A stretch of DNA of 64,000 nucleotides from Lewinella sp. IMCC34191 (lineage in GTDB: Bacteria > Bacteroidota > Bacteroidia > Chitinophagales > Saprospiraceae): contig NZ_QNQZ01000011.1 of NCBI RefSeq assembly GCF_003390935.1, positions 1 to 64,000 of the forward strand, given 5' to 3'. The first letter of the stretch is position 1. The number at the start of each line of letters is the position of its first letter. This document shows positions 26,449 to 35,878 of the stretch, one piece after another. Position numbers and translations under genes: made by a program. The notes beneath the pieces were generated by a model that ran no database searches, was not told where the DNA came from, and saw only the letters and a list, made by a program, of their open reading frames with translations.

Positions 26449-29400
26449 TTAGAAAGTTACGTTAAGGCCCAGGAGGAAGACGCGGGTGGCGGGGTTGTTC
26501 GCACCGATCGTCAGCAGGCGGCGATTGTAGCTCGCTACCGCCTGGAATTCGTCGCCCCGCGCGTTGGTTTCAGGGTCCATCCCCGTCATATCGTTGTAGG
26601 GCGAAAACAGTACGAAGGGATTCTGTACGGAGGTGTAAATGCGGAACTGGCTGAAGGCATCGGAAGTAAAGACACTTCGCTTCAGGTCGTATCCGAGCGT
26701 GATGGTCCGGAACTTAAGGTAGCCGCCGTCGAAGTAGCTGAGGGTCGATCCGTACTCGGGATTGTCGCCGCTGCGGACACCATTCGGTGCCGGATAGCGG
26801 GCACCCGTGTTCTCCGGGGTGTAGTAATCTACGTCAACGTTCGTTTGCCGTCCGGAGAGCAGGTTGAGGTATCCACCCGAACCGTAGAGCGTGCTGATCA
26901 CCGTACCACCGCTCGTGAATACCCCTACGGCGGTGAGATCGATACCGCGGAATGTGAAGCGGGTGTTGAAACCGCCCTGAAAATCAGGACTTATGTCCAG
27001 GATTTGCCGATCATCGGGTCCGATGGCGCGGACGGGCTCGCCGTTCTCACCGTACTCACCGGTGTACTCCACCTTGATCTGACCGACGTTGCCACCCGGC
27101 TCGAGGATGTCCAGGTAGGGGTCACCTTCCTGCCAGAGGCCGATGCGCTTGTAGTCGTAAATCACGTTGATCGGGTAGCCAACGAACCAGGAATTGCCTT
27201 CATCCCGCTCCTGGCCGGAGGCCAGTGAGGTCAGCGTATTGACGTTCCGGTAGACGTTGAAGCCGGCTTCCCAGCTCAGTCCCTCCGGATTGTCGATGAT
27301 CAGGCCGTTCAGGCTGAATTCAAAGCCCTCGTTCTTCGTGGTACCAATGTTAGCGGTATAGCTACCTACCCCGGCGGTGCTGGGCAGGTTGATTCCCAGC
27401 AGGATGTCTTCCGTATTCGTGACATAGTATTCCAAGGTACCGGAGAGGCGGTTACTCAACACGCTGAAGTCGGCACCCACGTTCGTGGTCACGGAGTATT
27501 CCCAGCCCAGGTCGGCGTTGGGTAGCGTATTGACGTAGTAGCCGGTCGAGAACTCCGATCCGAAGTTATAGGGGCGGGTGTCCAGGCTACCCAGCGTAGA
27601 GTACGGGCTGATGGCCTGGTTGGAGGTTTGTCCCCAGCCGACGCGCAGCTTCAGGCGGTTCAGCCAGCCGAGCTCCTGCATGAAGGCTTCCTGCCCGATG
27701 TTCCAGCCCGCGGAAAGAGCGGGGTAAGTGTGCCATTTATTTCCTTCGGCGAGGCGACTGGAACCGTCGGTCCGCAGGGTAGCGGAGAAGAGGTAGCGGT
27801 TATTGTAGTCGTACATGATACGTCCCATGTAGGAGACCAAGCCGGTAACGTAGTAGTCCTGGTTGTTGGGGTTCACGGTGATCTCACCGGCCGCCTGGCC
27901 CAGGTTGAAGTACTGGAAGGCTTCGTTGGGAATGTCGCGGGCACCGAGAGAGGAACTATTGAAGCGGTCCTCCTGAACGGAGAAGAGACCGAGAACGCTC
28001 ACGTTGTGCACCTCACCGAAGGTCCGGTTGTAGTTCAGCAGGTTTTCCAGCACGTAGCTGGTCAGTAGGGAGTTTCCGATGCCGGCGCCGGAGGGCGTGG
28101 TCGGGTTGGTGGCGAATACCCCTTCACCGGTAAAGTTACCGTTGGTGTTATTGCGGACGTTAAGGCCCAGGTTCAGGCGGTAGCTCAGTCCGTCGATACC
28201 GGGAATGGTCAGCTCTCCGAACAGCGTGTTGTAGGAACCGATACCCTTGTTTTCGTTGATACGACGCTCACCGAGCCGGTCGATTACGTCGCGCGTGACC
28301 ACGAAGGGCTCGTCGAGGGCGGTCCGGATGGTGCGGCGCGGGGCGCCGGTGGAATCGTAGGGGCTGGCGAGGGGAGACAGGAACAGGACGTTACCCGGGC
28401 TCAGGTCGTTGCCGTAGGAGTGGGTGTAGGTATTGTTGGTCGTGAAACCCACGCGCAGGACCGAACCGATCCGTTGGTCCAGCGAGCCGCGGAGGGAGTA
28501 CCGGCGGAAGCCCTGTTCGGGAATGATCGCCTGGTCGGTGTTGTAGCCGGCGCTAAAGCTGTAGGAACCGTTTTCGGTACCGCCGGCCAGTCCGAGGCTG
28601 TGGTTCATGAACAGACCGTCCCGGTAGAAGAGATCTTGCCAGTCGGTATTGGTGCCGCGGACCTCGTCCTGGCCATCCGCCTGGTAGATACCGGCGTCAT
28701 CCCGCAGTTGGGCGAAGTCATCGCCGTTCATCAGCGGGATTTTGGAGAAGAGGGTGTTCACCCCGGCAAAGGCGTTGTAGCTCAGGCGGGGACGCTGGCC
28801 CTCGAAGCCCGTGCGAGTGGTGATGAGCACCACCCCGTTAGCACCCCGCGAACCGTAGATGGCGGTAGCGGAGGCATCCTTCAGTACGTCGACGCTCTTG
28901 ATGTCGTTCGGGTTGATGTCCGTCAGCGAGCCGGCAAAGGGGATACCGTCGAGTACGATAAGCGGATCGTTACTCGCCGTAAGCGAACGGGTACCGCGAA
29001 TGCGGATCTGCGCGGAGGCTCCCGGACGCGAAGAAGTGGAAGAGATATCCACACCGGGCAGGCGACCCTGGAGGGATTGGGTGACGTTAGTGGCCGATAC
29101 GTTGGTGAGTTCCTCGCCCTGGATGGAGGCAACCGAACCGGTGACCGCCTCCCGGCGCTGCGTACCGTAGCCGACTACGACGACCTCGGAGAGAAGCTCG
29201 CCGTCGCTGCCGAGCTCGACGTCAATAACGGAGCGCGTACCTACCGTTTCCGACATGGTGCCGAAGCCCACGTAGGAAAAGAGGAGAACGGCATCGTCGC
29301 CGGGGACCTCGATGGAGTAGCTGCCATCAATGTCGGTGGCCGTACCGATGTCGGTACCCTCTACCAGTACGGTTGCTCCGATCAGTTCCATACCACTTTC

Positions 29401-29538
29401 GTCGGTGACCTGTCCGGTGACGGTTCGCTGAGCCGATAACGTTAGGGAAAACAGAAATAGCGAGGCGGCCACCAACAACCGTTGGTAACCGTGTAAACAC
29501 CACGTCGCGTGGTTAACTGCTGTATTTTTTCGTTTCAT
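26449..29538 (-). CDS. SusC/RagA-family TonB-dependent outer-membrane transporter
   Basis: 1029 residues. Signal peptide (to about 36, LSAQ), carboxypeptidase-like regulatory domain (RTVTGQVTDESGMELIGATV..., about 37-115), TonB-box-like EVVVVGYGTQ near 130, plug domain (VTQSLQGRLPGVDI, IRIRGTRSL, DPLIVLDGIP, DVLKDASATAIYGSRGANGV) and a 22-strand barrel ending in FLLGLNVTF with the usual terminal Phe. It imports oligosaccharides across the outer membrane with TonB energy. It is the first gene of the locus on this strand; no anti-sigma/ECF or hybrid two-component gene is seen next to it. Confidence 0.95.
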   Translation of the reverse strand: MKRKNTAVNHATWCLHGYQRLLVAASLFLFSLTLSAQRTVTGQVTDESGMELIGATVLVEGTDIGTATDIDGSYSIEVPGDDAVLLFSYVGFGTMSETVGTRSVIDVELGSDGELLSEVVVVGYGTQRREAVTGSVASIQGEELTNVSATNVTQSLQGRLPGVDISSTSSRPGASAQIRIRGTRSLTASNDPLIVLDGIPFAGSLTDINPNDIKSVDVLKDASATAIYGSRGANGVVLITTRTGFEGQRPRLSYNAFAGVNTLFSKIPLMNGDDFAQLRDDAGIYQADGQDEVRGTNTDWQDLFYRDGLFMNHSLGLAGGTENGSYSFSAGYNTDQAIIPEQGFRRYSLRGSLDQRIGSVLRVGFTTNNTYTHSYGNDLSPGNVLFLSPLASPYDSTGAPRRTIRTALDEPFVVTRDVIDRLGERRINENKGIGSYNTLFGELTIPGIDGLSYRLNLGLNVRNNTNGNFTGEGVFATNPTTPSGAGIGNSLLTSYVLENLLNYNRTFGEVHNVSVLGLFSVQEDRFNSSSLGARDIPNEAFQYFNLGQAAGEITVNPNNQDYYVTGLVSYMGRIMYDYNNRYLFSATLRTDGSSRLAEGNKWHTYPALSAGWNIGQEAFMQELGWLNRLKLRVGWGQTSNQAISPYSTLGSLDTRPYNFGSEFSTGYYVNTLPNADLGWEYSVTTNVGADFSVLSNRLSGTLEYYVTNTEDILLGINLPSTAGVGSYTANIGTTKNEGFEFSLNGLIIDNPEGLSWEAGFNVYRNVNTLTSLASGQERDEGNSWFVGYPINVIYDYKRIGLWQEGDPYLDILEPGGNVGQIKVEYTGEYGENGEPVRAIGPDDRQILDISPDFQGGFNTRFTFRGIDLTAVGVFTSGGTVISTLYGSGGYLNLLSGRQTNVDVDYYTPENTGARYPAPNGVRSGDNPEYGSTLSYFDGGYLKFRTITLGYDLKRSVFTSDAFSQFRIYTSVQNPFVLFSPYNDMTGMDPETNARGDEFQAVASYNRRLLTIGANNPATRVFLLGLNVTF

Positions 29539-30081
29539 GTTTTTTGCAAAATTGACTTGTTGATTAATAGGTCCTCCGGCTGGTAGGCAGGGGAGATTCT
29601 CGGAGATCGCTTTTCTCCAGCAGGGAATGAGTTTAGATGACGAATTGCATCATTCAGAAAATGGTATTGGATCGCTACCGACGGTACCGACTTGGAAGAA
29701 TCGCTCCGAACAATCGAAGCCCCGTCCGCCGAATGACAGAATACAGAATCGGGAAAATCCAGCGGGAATAAAACTCCCAGGTATTTACCCCCTAAACCGT
29801 AGGGCAGATGTGTTTGCAAGGATATCGACTTAAGCTTAATACAGTATCGACCCACATTCGCCGCGAAATGGTCGTAACCAATCGCAATCGATTGTGTCAG
29901 GGATCATAGTTACGAACTATTCTGTAAAGTTTGCACAAAAACCGCAATAATTGTCAATATGACTACTATTACGTTCTTATACCGGCCTTTCGTCGAGCTG
30001 GTCCGGACTTTTCCAATCGTGAAGGTGGACAACTGACGTTTTGGCCGTCTTCGGAATTTTCCTATTCCCGACTTCCTCGGT
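29539..30081. other. Intergenic region upstream of susC, no gene seen
   Basis: 543 bp, AT-richer than its surroundings. It must contain the susC promoter and any operator, but I found no TAnnTTTG element with a spaced TTG on the minus strand. A short palindrome CAATCGATTG lies near 29886-29895. The short open frames here lack coding character. Confidence 0.5.
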
Positions 30082-31305
30082 TTATTCCTTCCCCTGCATT
30101 CTAACCCAAAGATCCTCCAGGGCGGTGGACATATCCGGTCGAGCCGTAGGCTCGTCCATCACCTGTACCGGCCGTCGTGTCGTATCAATGGTCCAGTGAA
30201 AGGTGTATGAATCAGGATCGTTTGGATCGCGCCCGAGTAGCCCGTAGCGCAGGTCGCACAGCACGACCCGGCCTTCCCCGCCCGGCAATATGGTGTAGTA
30301 TCCGTCCGTAAACCAGGTCAGAATTCCGAGTTCCCGGTCTTGGGTATAAGGCAACACCTTCTCCTGATTACCGGCAACGGCCAGTAGTGGGTCGAGCCTC
30401 CGTTGCCGGTCCAGCAGGCTGTACTGCCCCAGGTAGAAAGTATCCGCCGCCTGAATGGTCGCCGACCAGAGCAAGTTGTTACCTAACGTAGGGCTATGCA
30501 CGCTCCGTTGCGGGCGAATACCACGCTGGAGAAGCGAATCATCCACTACCCTACCGACATTGACGGCATTGGCCACGGTCAGTAGTAAATAGATGGTTGA
30601 AACTATGAGGCCCGCCCGGTTCAATCGCTTTCTCCCTTGCCCGCCTCGCCCCTTTCTCGTGGCCAAAACAAGTAGCAACAGAAAGGGAAGCGTGTAAAAT
30701 GGGTCGACCACGGAGATTGTATTCCAGGCGATGCGTACCCGGCTCAAAGGCTCTAGAAATTGTGTTCCGTAAGCGGTGAAGCAATCCAGCAGCGGGTGGG
30801 TGACGATGCAGAGAAAGAACAGCATCGTCCAACCGCTATATGCCGCATTCGGACCGGAGGAAAGCGTACCCCGCCACTTATGCAGGCCTGCTACGAGAGC
30901 GGTAAGCAGAGCGAACACACCGGTGATTACCGCAGCGATTGTCGGTACGTTGAAAACGGCTACGGGCATCAGGTAACTGCCACCAAGCAGAAGCAGCCAT
31001 AGCAACACCGCAGCCAGTAGGAAGAATACGGGCCCCGGCAATTTAGGCCCGAAGCGCCCTCCGTAGATCCGATGTACGACCAATCCCAGGATCGGAGCGG
31101 CCAGCAGGGCGAAGGGCAGACTGTGCGTGAATGCCCGGTGGTACGCCAGCGCACTCATCGGATCGGTGACCAAGCCGGAGAGCACGTCCAGATCGGGCAG
31201 CGTGCCGGCCAGTCCGCCCCAGACCATGGCGCGGTTACCGACCTTGCGTCCGAGCACGGCTTCGCCCACGGCGGAACCGAGGACGACCTGGGTGAGTGAA
31301 TCCAT
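30082..31305 (-). CDS. YdjM-like membrane-bound metal-dependent hydrolase
   Basis: 407 residues. The N-terminal half is hydrophobic and carries the family signatures MDSLTQVVLGSAVGEAVLG, GTLPDLDV, YHRAFTHSLP and HPLLDCFTAYGTQ; these His/Asp residues form a putative metal site. This is the LexA-regulated inner-membrane hydrolase family (DUF457). The C-terminal 170 residues are soluble and of unknown fold. Substrate unknown. Near the 3' end (plus 30139-30155) the coding sequence contains GAGCCGTAGGCTCGTC, identical to a hairpin in the array at 11010. Confidence 0.8.
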   Translation of the reverse strand: MDSLTQVVLGSAVGEAVLGRKVGNRAMVWGGLAGTLPDLDVLSGLVTDPMSALAYHRAFTHSLPFALLAAPILGLVVHRIYGGRFGPKLPGPVFFLLAAVLLWLLLLGGSYLMPVAVFNVPTIAAVITGVFALLTALVAGLHKWRGTLSSGPNAAYSGWTMLFFLCIVTHPLLDCFTAYGTQFLEPLSRVRIAWNTISVVDPFYTLPFLLLLVLATRKGRGGQGRKRLNRAGLIVSTIYLLLTVANAVNVGRVVDDSLLQRGIRPQRSVHSPTLGNNLLWSATIQAADTFYLGQYSLLDRQRRLDPLLAVAGNQEKVLPYTQDRELGILTWFTDGYYTILPGGEGRVVLCDLRYGLLGRDPNDPDSYTFHWTIDTTRRPVQVMDEPTARPDMSTALEDLWVRMQGKE

Positions 31306-31312
31306 GAGTAGT

Positions 31313-32800
31313 TTAGAAACCGGAAGAGAAGCCGCGGAAACCGACGGTCAGTAAGACGCTTACCCGGCTACGGTCGTACTCTACCGTCTGCCCGGGCACC
31401 GTGAAGGTCTGGTACGGAAATTCGACCCCGGAATACTGCTCGACCTGAGCGGCCATATCGGCAAAGAATTTACCCCGGCTGTATCCAAGGCCCGCACTAT
31501 AGCTAAAGATCCCGGAATCCTCGCCATCGATATAATCGGCGTAAGGAACCTGCCGGTAACCGATACCCGCCCGCACCTGAAAGGGTTTGAGGTTCAACTC
31601 GCCACCGCCCCGCAGACCAAAGCTACTGCCTAATAGGGCGTCAATGTCCTCGTTGGTAGCTTCGGTGACGGGGTCGCTGCCCGCAAAATCATCGAAGCTG
31701 ACGGTATTGCCGGCGTAGTCGGAGTAGTCGGCATCCAGGCTGATGAACCCCCGCTCTCCGATCAACGCACCGACGCCGGCCATAAATCGCCAGGGGGTGC
31801 GCAGGTTGTAGGTATAGGTCGCCAGGTCACTGGTAGCGGATCCACCGGAAGCCGTGTTCCCCTCTATGAAATTATACGTAAGGCGGGTAGAGAAGGTCTC
31901 CTCCACCGTCCAGAAGGTTGGAGTATGAATGGCGAGGGAAACGCGCGTTTTTTCCGTGGGTAGCACGATGACACCGGCTTTCAGGTTGAAGCCGGTTCCC
32001 CGGTTACCGAGGTTTCGGTCGAAGGAGAGGTCTTCAAACCGAGTGACCTGATCTTCGTCGTCTATCTCGTCGTAATCAAAGACTTCGTCGTAGGAGAGGA
32101 AAGGGATTCCGATCGACAGCCCCCACAATACCTTCTCCTTAAAATTACCACCGAATCCGAGTCCTACCTCGTACATACTGCCCCGCCGGTCGTATAGCCC
32201 TTGGCGGCGGATGGTCTTTCCGATGTTCTCGTCAAAATCAAACTCCGAGAATATGCCCTTGTCGTCCTCGAATAGGGGATCGATTTGAAACAAGAGGTCA
32301 GACCCAAAGGGGTCACTTATCCGGTCGTTAGCATCCTCCACGTACCGGTCGATAAGGCTTCCCGTGGTGCGTCCGTCGAAAGGGAGCTGCTGATTGAAGT
32401 CGGCTATCCTCGTGAGGCTGATACCGAAGTTCAGGGTCGACATATTGACGGATCGCGTATTGCCCGCCAGCAACAGGCCAACGCTAGGCAGGGTAAAGGT
32501 GGCGGCGGCATCGTTCACCCGGCCGCCCTCGGTATCGTCGACCAGCAGCGCGTCCGACCCCGTAAAATTGAAGCCGGGGGTGATTTCCGCCAGGTTGTAG
32601 CGGTTCCAGCCGATACCGGCCGGGTTGGTATGCAGCGTGGTTATATCCACCCCCATCGGGGTGAGGCTCCCCCCCGTACCGGCGAAGCGAGCGGTACCCT
32701 GCGGACTGATGAAGGAATAGCGGAGCGCGTCCTGATAGCCCTGCCCATAAGACAGGTTTGCTGTGAGGAGGAAGAAGAGGACGCCGAGAGGGAATTTCAT
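31313..32800 (-). CDS. FadL/OmpP1-like outer-membrane beta-barrel protein
   Basis: 495 residues from ATG 32800 (a further in-frame ATG at 32818 gives six more residues but a poorer signal peptide). Signal peptide to SYGQG, then ALRYSFISPQGTARFAGTGGSLTPMGVD, the usual start of Bacteroidota OMPP1/FadL-type proteins with the NPAGIG motif (HTNPAGIGWNRY) close behind. Amphipathic strands continue to a C-terminal SVLLTVGFRGFSSGF. These barrels take up hydrophobic compounds in other bacteria; substrate here is unknown. It is 7 nt upstream of the YdjM-like gene and likely co-transcribed with it. Confidence 0.8.
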   Translation of the reverse strand: MKFPLGVLFFLLTANLSYGQGYQDALRYSFISPQGTARFAGTGGSLTPMGVDITTLHTNPAGIGWNRYNLAEITPGFNFTGSDALLVDDTEGGRVNDAAATFTLPSVGLLLAGNTRSVNMSTLNFGISLTRIADFNQQLPFDGRTTGSLIDRYVEDANDRISDPFGSDLLFQIDPLFEDDKGIFSEFDFDENIGKTIRRQGLYDRRGSMYEVGLGFGGNFKEKVLWGLSIGIPFLSYDEVFDYDEIDDEDQVTRFEDLSFDRNLGNRGTGFNLKAGVIVLPTEKTRVSLAIHTPTFWTVEETFSTRLTYNFIEGNTASGGSATSDLATYTYNLRTPWRFMAGVGALIGERGFISLDADYSDYAGNTVSFDDFAGSDPVTEATNEDIDALLGSSFGLRGGGELNLKPFQVRAGIGYRQVPYADYIDGEDSGIFSYSAGLGYSRGKFFADMAAQVEQYSGVEFPYQTFTVPGQTVEYDRSRVSVLLTVGFRGFSSGF

Positions 32801-32890
32801 GTCGGGATGCTTGGGCATACAGATAATTCGGGCGGGCCGCTAAGGTTTGACCGGTACGCCTTAATTAATGGTTCCTTAAGGGCAAACACG

Positions 32891-32926
32891 AAAAAAGGGA
32901 TGAGAACATCGGTTCTCATCCCTTTT
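32891..32926. terminator. Bidirectional rho-independent terminator
   Basis: AAGGGATGAGAAC and GTTCTCATCCCTT pair perfectly around ATCG. The minus-strand side ends in TTTTTT and the plus side in TTTT. It follows the Arg/Ser-rich protein gene (minus strand) by about 21 nt, separating it from the FadL-like gene downstream. Confidence 0.9.
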
Positions 32927-32947
32927 CGCATTTTGAGTTGACAATTC

Positions 32948-34147
32948 TTATTTGCCACCTCGCCCGCCACGACTACCGCTGCTGCGGCTGGGACTGGCGG
33001 ACCGGGAGCTACCGCTACTGCGGCTGGGCGAAGCGCTACGCGAAGACCCGGAACTACGGGAAGGCATGGCACTACGCGTTGGCGTACGGCTGGGCGTATA
33101 GCTACGGTTAGGTGCGGTGCTGCGGCTCGGCGTGTAGGTACGGGTGCTGTTGCTGCGGCTAGGCGTGGCACGCTGTGGCGTGGTCGAACGGCTCGGCGTG
33201 TAGGTACGACGCTGCGGTACGTTCGAACGGGTAGGAGCGGCACCACGGGTAGTGGTCGTGCTACGGGGCTGGACGGTGGTCCGGCGACGATCGATCGTAC
33301 GGGCATCGGGAGTGGAGCGGGGCGTCCGGCTAACGGCACGGCTGTCGCGAACGGTGCGCGTCGTAGCAGCACGCTCGGAAGATCCGGCGGAGCGCGACGT
33401 GACGTTGCGAGTCTGGCGAGCGCGTTCTACACGGTCGGCGATGGACGTGGTGCTGGCACGCGGCACATTCGATACCGGGCGGCTGTTTACGCTGTTCGGT
33501 ACGGCGTAGGTGTTTCCACCACCCCATGCGGGAGGACAGTAGTAACCTGCACCACCTGCTCCGAATCCACCGTATCCACCTCCCCAGGCATTGGCGCCGT
33601 AGAATCCACGGTTGAAGCCGCGATTAAATCCACCGGCGTAAGCACTACCGTAGTAGGGGTCGTTCCAGCTGCTATAGAAGGGGCTACCGAATCCGCGATT
33701 GAATCCGCCGAAGCGGGTATCAACGTAACGCAGACCGTAAGGGGTCGCTACCGGCTGTACCCAGGGGTTACCGAAGCGGTTGAAATCGTTATAGATCAGG
33801 ACCGTACTCGCACCGGGACGGTAGAAGGGGTCGTAGTACGCCATATCGACGTAGACCGGGTCAAAGTACCCGAAACCACGGTAAGGCCGGTTAAAGCGGC
33901 GAATACGGCTGCTGTAATAGTAATCATAGGTATCATTGTCATAATTATTGGATACGCGGCGGCGCTCTGGCTGACCGGTGATGCGGTCACCCTCTACCGG
34001 CTGGTCGTAATAACCGCCCGTAGTCTCGGCGCTGCGAAACTCATCCGGATCGTAGTACATGTCGTCATACTGAGCGCTCATGCTAGTGGAAGCTAGCATC
34101 ATCGCGCAAAGCGAGCCGACAGCGAAGAGTAATTTTTGCTTAAGCAT
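32948..34147 (-). CDS. Exported low-complexity protein with Arg/Ser/Thr-rich tail
   Basis: 399 residues from ATG 34147 (the frame is open to 34189, but MLKQKLLFAVGSLCAMM begins the signal peptide). Residues about 30-230 are rich in Tyr, Asn, Gly, Phe and Arg (FNRGFGSPFYSSWNDPYYG). From about 230 to the end the sequence is Arg/Ser/Thr/Pro-rich, with repeated SRSSGSSRSASP and YTPSRS units, net strongly basic, ending RGGRGGK. No enzymatic domain is seen. Such proteins may bind polyanions or form a surface matrix; function unknown. It is transcribed alone, with a strong terminator behind it and proS divergent. Confidence 0.7.
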   Translation of the reverse strand: MLKQKLLFAVGSLCAMMLASTSMSAQYDDMYYDPDEFRSAETTGGYYDQPVEGDRITGQPERRRVSNNYDNDTYDYYYSSRIRRFNRPYRGFGYFDPVYVDMAYYDPFYRPGASTVLIYNDFNRFGNPWVQPVATPYGLRYVDTRFGGFNRGFGSPFYSSWNDPYYGSAYAGGFNRGFNRGFYGANAWGGGYGGFGAGGAGYYCPPAWGGGNTYAVPNSVNSRPVSNVPRASTTSIADRVERARQTRNVTSRSAGSSERAATTRTVRDSRAVSRTPRSTPDARTIDRRRTTVQPRSTTTTRGAAPTRSNVPQRRTYTPSRSTTPQRATPSRSNSTRTYTPSRSTAPNRSYTPSRTPTRSAMPSRSSGSSRSASPSRSSGSSRSASPSRSSGSRGGRGGK

Positions 34148-34324
34148 GATGTTGGTGTTTATGTAATCCGTGAGTCTGCCACTTATCACAAGGTCGAAAG
34201 TAGTAAGTTTGTGCCCCTCATTTGGTTAAGGTAGGCTTAAACCCGGTTCTTAAACCGTTAAAAGGCGTCCTTTTGACCAAATTACCTAAGAATATAACAC
34301 ATTACCCCCCCTCATAGTTGACTG

Positions 34325-35794
34325 ATGGCCAAAGCAATAACCCCACGCGAAGAGAACTATTCAGAATGGTACCTCGACATCGTAAAGAAGGCTAATCTGG
34401 CCTCCAACAGCGCCGTCCGGGGGTGCATGGTCATCAAGCCCTACGGCTTCGGAATATGGGAACGGATGCAGCGGCAGCTCGACGACATGTTCAAGGAAAC
34501 GGGGCACGTCAACGCCTATTTCCCCCTCTTTATCCCCAAATCCTTCCTCAGCAAGGAGGCCGACCACGTGGAGGGTTTTGCCAAGGAATGCGCCGTCGTG
34601 ACGCACTACCGACTCAAAAACGCGGAAGACGGAAGCGGGGTGATCGTCGACCCGGAAGCGAAGCTGGAAGAAGAACTGATCGTTCGCCCGACCTCGGAAA
34701 CCATTATCTGGAGTACCTACCGCGACTGGATCACCAGCTACCGCGATCTGCCGCTGCTCATCAACCAGTGGGCCAACGTCGTACGCTGGGAACTGCGCAC
34801 ACGCCTCTTCCTGCGCACCGCCGAATTCCTGTGGCAGGAAGGCCACACCGCCCACGCCACCGCCGAGGAGGCGCTGGAAGAAGCCATCAAGATGCAGGGG
34901 GTCTACGCCGACTTTGCCGAACAGTACATGGCCATGCCGGTACTGCGGGGCGTGAAGACCGCCAACGAACGCTTCGCCGGAGCATTGGACACCTATACCA
35001 TCGAGGCACTAATGCAGGACGGAAAAGCCCTGCAGGCGGGCACCAGTCACAACCTCGGCCAGAATTTCGCGAAGGCCTTCGACGTGAAGTTCAGCAACGC
35101 CGACAACCAGGAAGAGTACGTCTGGGCCAGCAGCTGGGGCGTCTCCACCCGTCTGGTGGGCGGCCTCATCATGACCCACAGCGATGACGAGGGTCTGGTG
35201 CTCCCCCCCAAACTCGCCCCCATCCAGGTGGTCATAGTCCCCATCCCGAAGCCCAACGACGAACTGAACGCCAAGGCAAAGGAACTGATGGAAGAATTCA
35301 AAGCCCGCGGCATCCGCGTGAGCTACGACGACGATGAAAAGCAGCGCCCCGGCTTCAAATTCGCGGAAAACGAACTGAAGGGCATCCCCGTCCGCCTCGG
35401 CCTCGGAAAGCGCGACCTCGACAAGGGGACCATCGAGGTGGCCCGCCGCGACGAGAAAAGCAAGGAAAGCAAGCCGCTAGAGGGCATCGTGGACTACGTA
35501 GCCAACCTGCTCGACGAGATCCAGCAAAACCTCTTCGACCGCGCCGTGAAGTTCCGGGAAGCGCATTCGACCCACGTCGACACCTTCGAGGAATTCCAGG
35601 AAGTGATCGACCGCGACATCCCCGGCTTCATCTACGCCCACTGGGACGGTACCACCGAGACCGAACTGAAGATCAAGGAACTTACCAAAGCCACCATCCG
35701 CTGCATCCCCCAGGACCAGCCGGAAGAGGCCGGCAAATGCGTGCTCACCGGCAAGCCGAGTAAGGGGCGAGTAGTCTTCGCGAAGGCCTACTAA
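34325..35794 (+). CDS. proS: Prolyl-tRNA synthetase (archaeal/eukaryotic-like type)
   Basis: 489 residues; class II synthetase charging tRNA-Pro. It is the short form without the bacterial editing insertion, as usual in Bacteroidota: motif 2 region [12 protein letters not shown], then [21 protein letters not shown], a motif 3 region ([20 protein letters not shown]), an anticodon-binding domain from about 290 and a C-terminal zinc-type domain ending in [18 protein letters not shown]. The start ATG has no clear Shine-Dalgarno. Downstream, at 35826-35838, lies a reverse copy of a short dispersed repeat. Confidence 0.95.
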   Translation: MAKAITPREENYSEWYLDIVKKANLASNSAVRGCMVIKPYGFGIWERMQRQLDDMFKETGHVNAYFPLFIPKSFLSKEADHVEGFAKECAVVTHYRLKNAEDGSGVIVDPEAKLEEELIVRPTSETIIWSTYRDWITSYRDLPLLINQWANVVRWELRTRLFLRTAEFLWQEGHTAHATAEEALEEAIKMQGVYADFAEQYMAMPVLRGVKTANERFAGALDTYTIEALMQDGKALQAGTSHNLGQNFAKAFDVKFSNADNQEEYVWASSWGVSTRLVGGLIMTHSDDEGLVLPPKLAPIQVVIVPIPKPNDELNAKAKELMEEFKARGIRVSYDDDEKQRPGFKFAENELKGIPVRLGLGKRDLDKGTIEVARRDEKSKESKPLEGIVDYVANLLDEIQQNLFDRAVKFREAHSTHVDTFEEFQEVIDRDIPGFIYAHWDGTTETELKIKELTKATIRCIPQDQPEEAGKCVLTGKPSKGRVVFAKAY

Positions 35795-35866
35795 ATCAAA
35801 CCACCAAGACAGGTTCGCAGGGCGACGGAGCGCAGGTAGAAAGCTTTCAGCGCGGAGGCGGACATC

Positions 35867-35874
35867 TATCTTCA
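35867..35874 (+). promoter_or_regulatory. -7-like element 4 nt upstream of the CYTH gene
   Basis: TATCTTCA resembles TAnnTTTG (two mismatches) and is exactly 4 nt from the ATG, the same distance as at five other genes in this window. Confidence 0.35.
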
Positions 35875-35878
35875 TCCC

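Noticed and set aside
28420..29439. 339-codon plus-strand open frame opposite susC
   Set aside because: Antisense shadow of the conserved SusC plug region; composition typical of reverse-frame translation.
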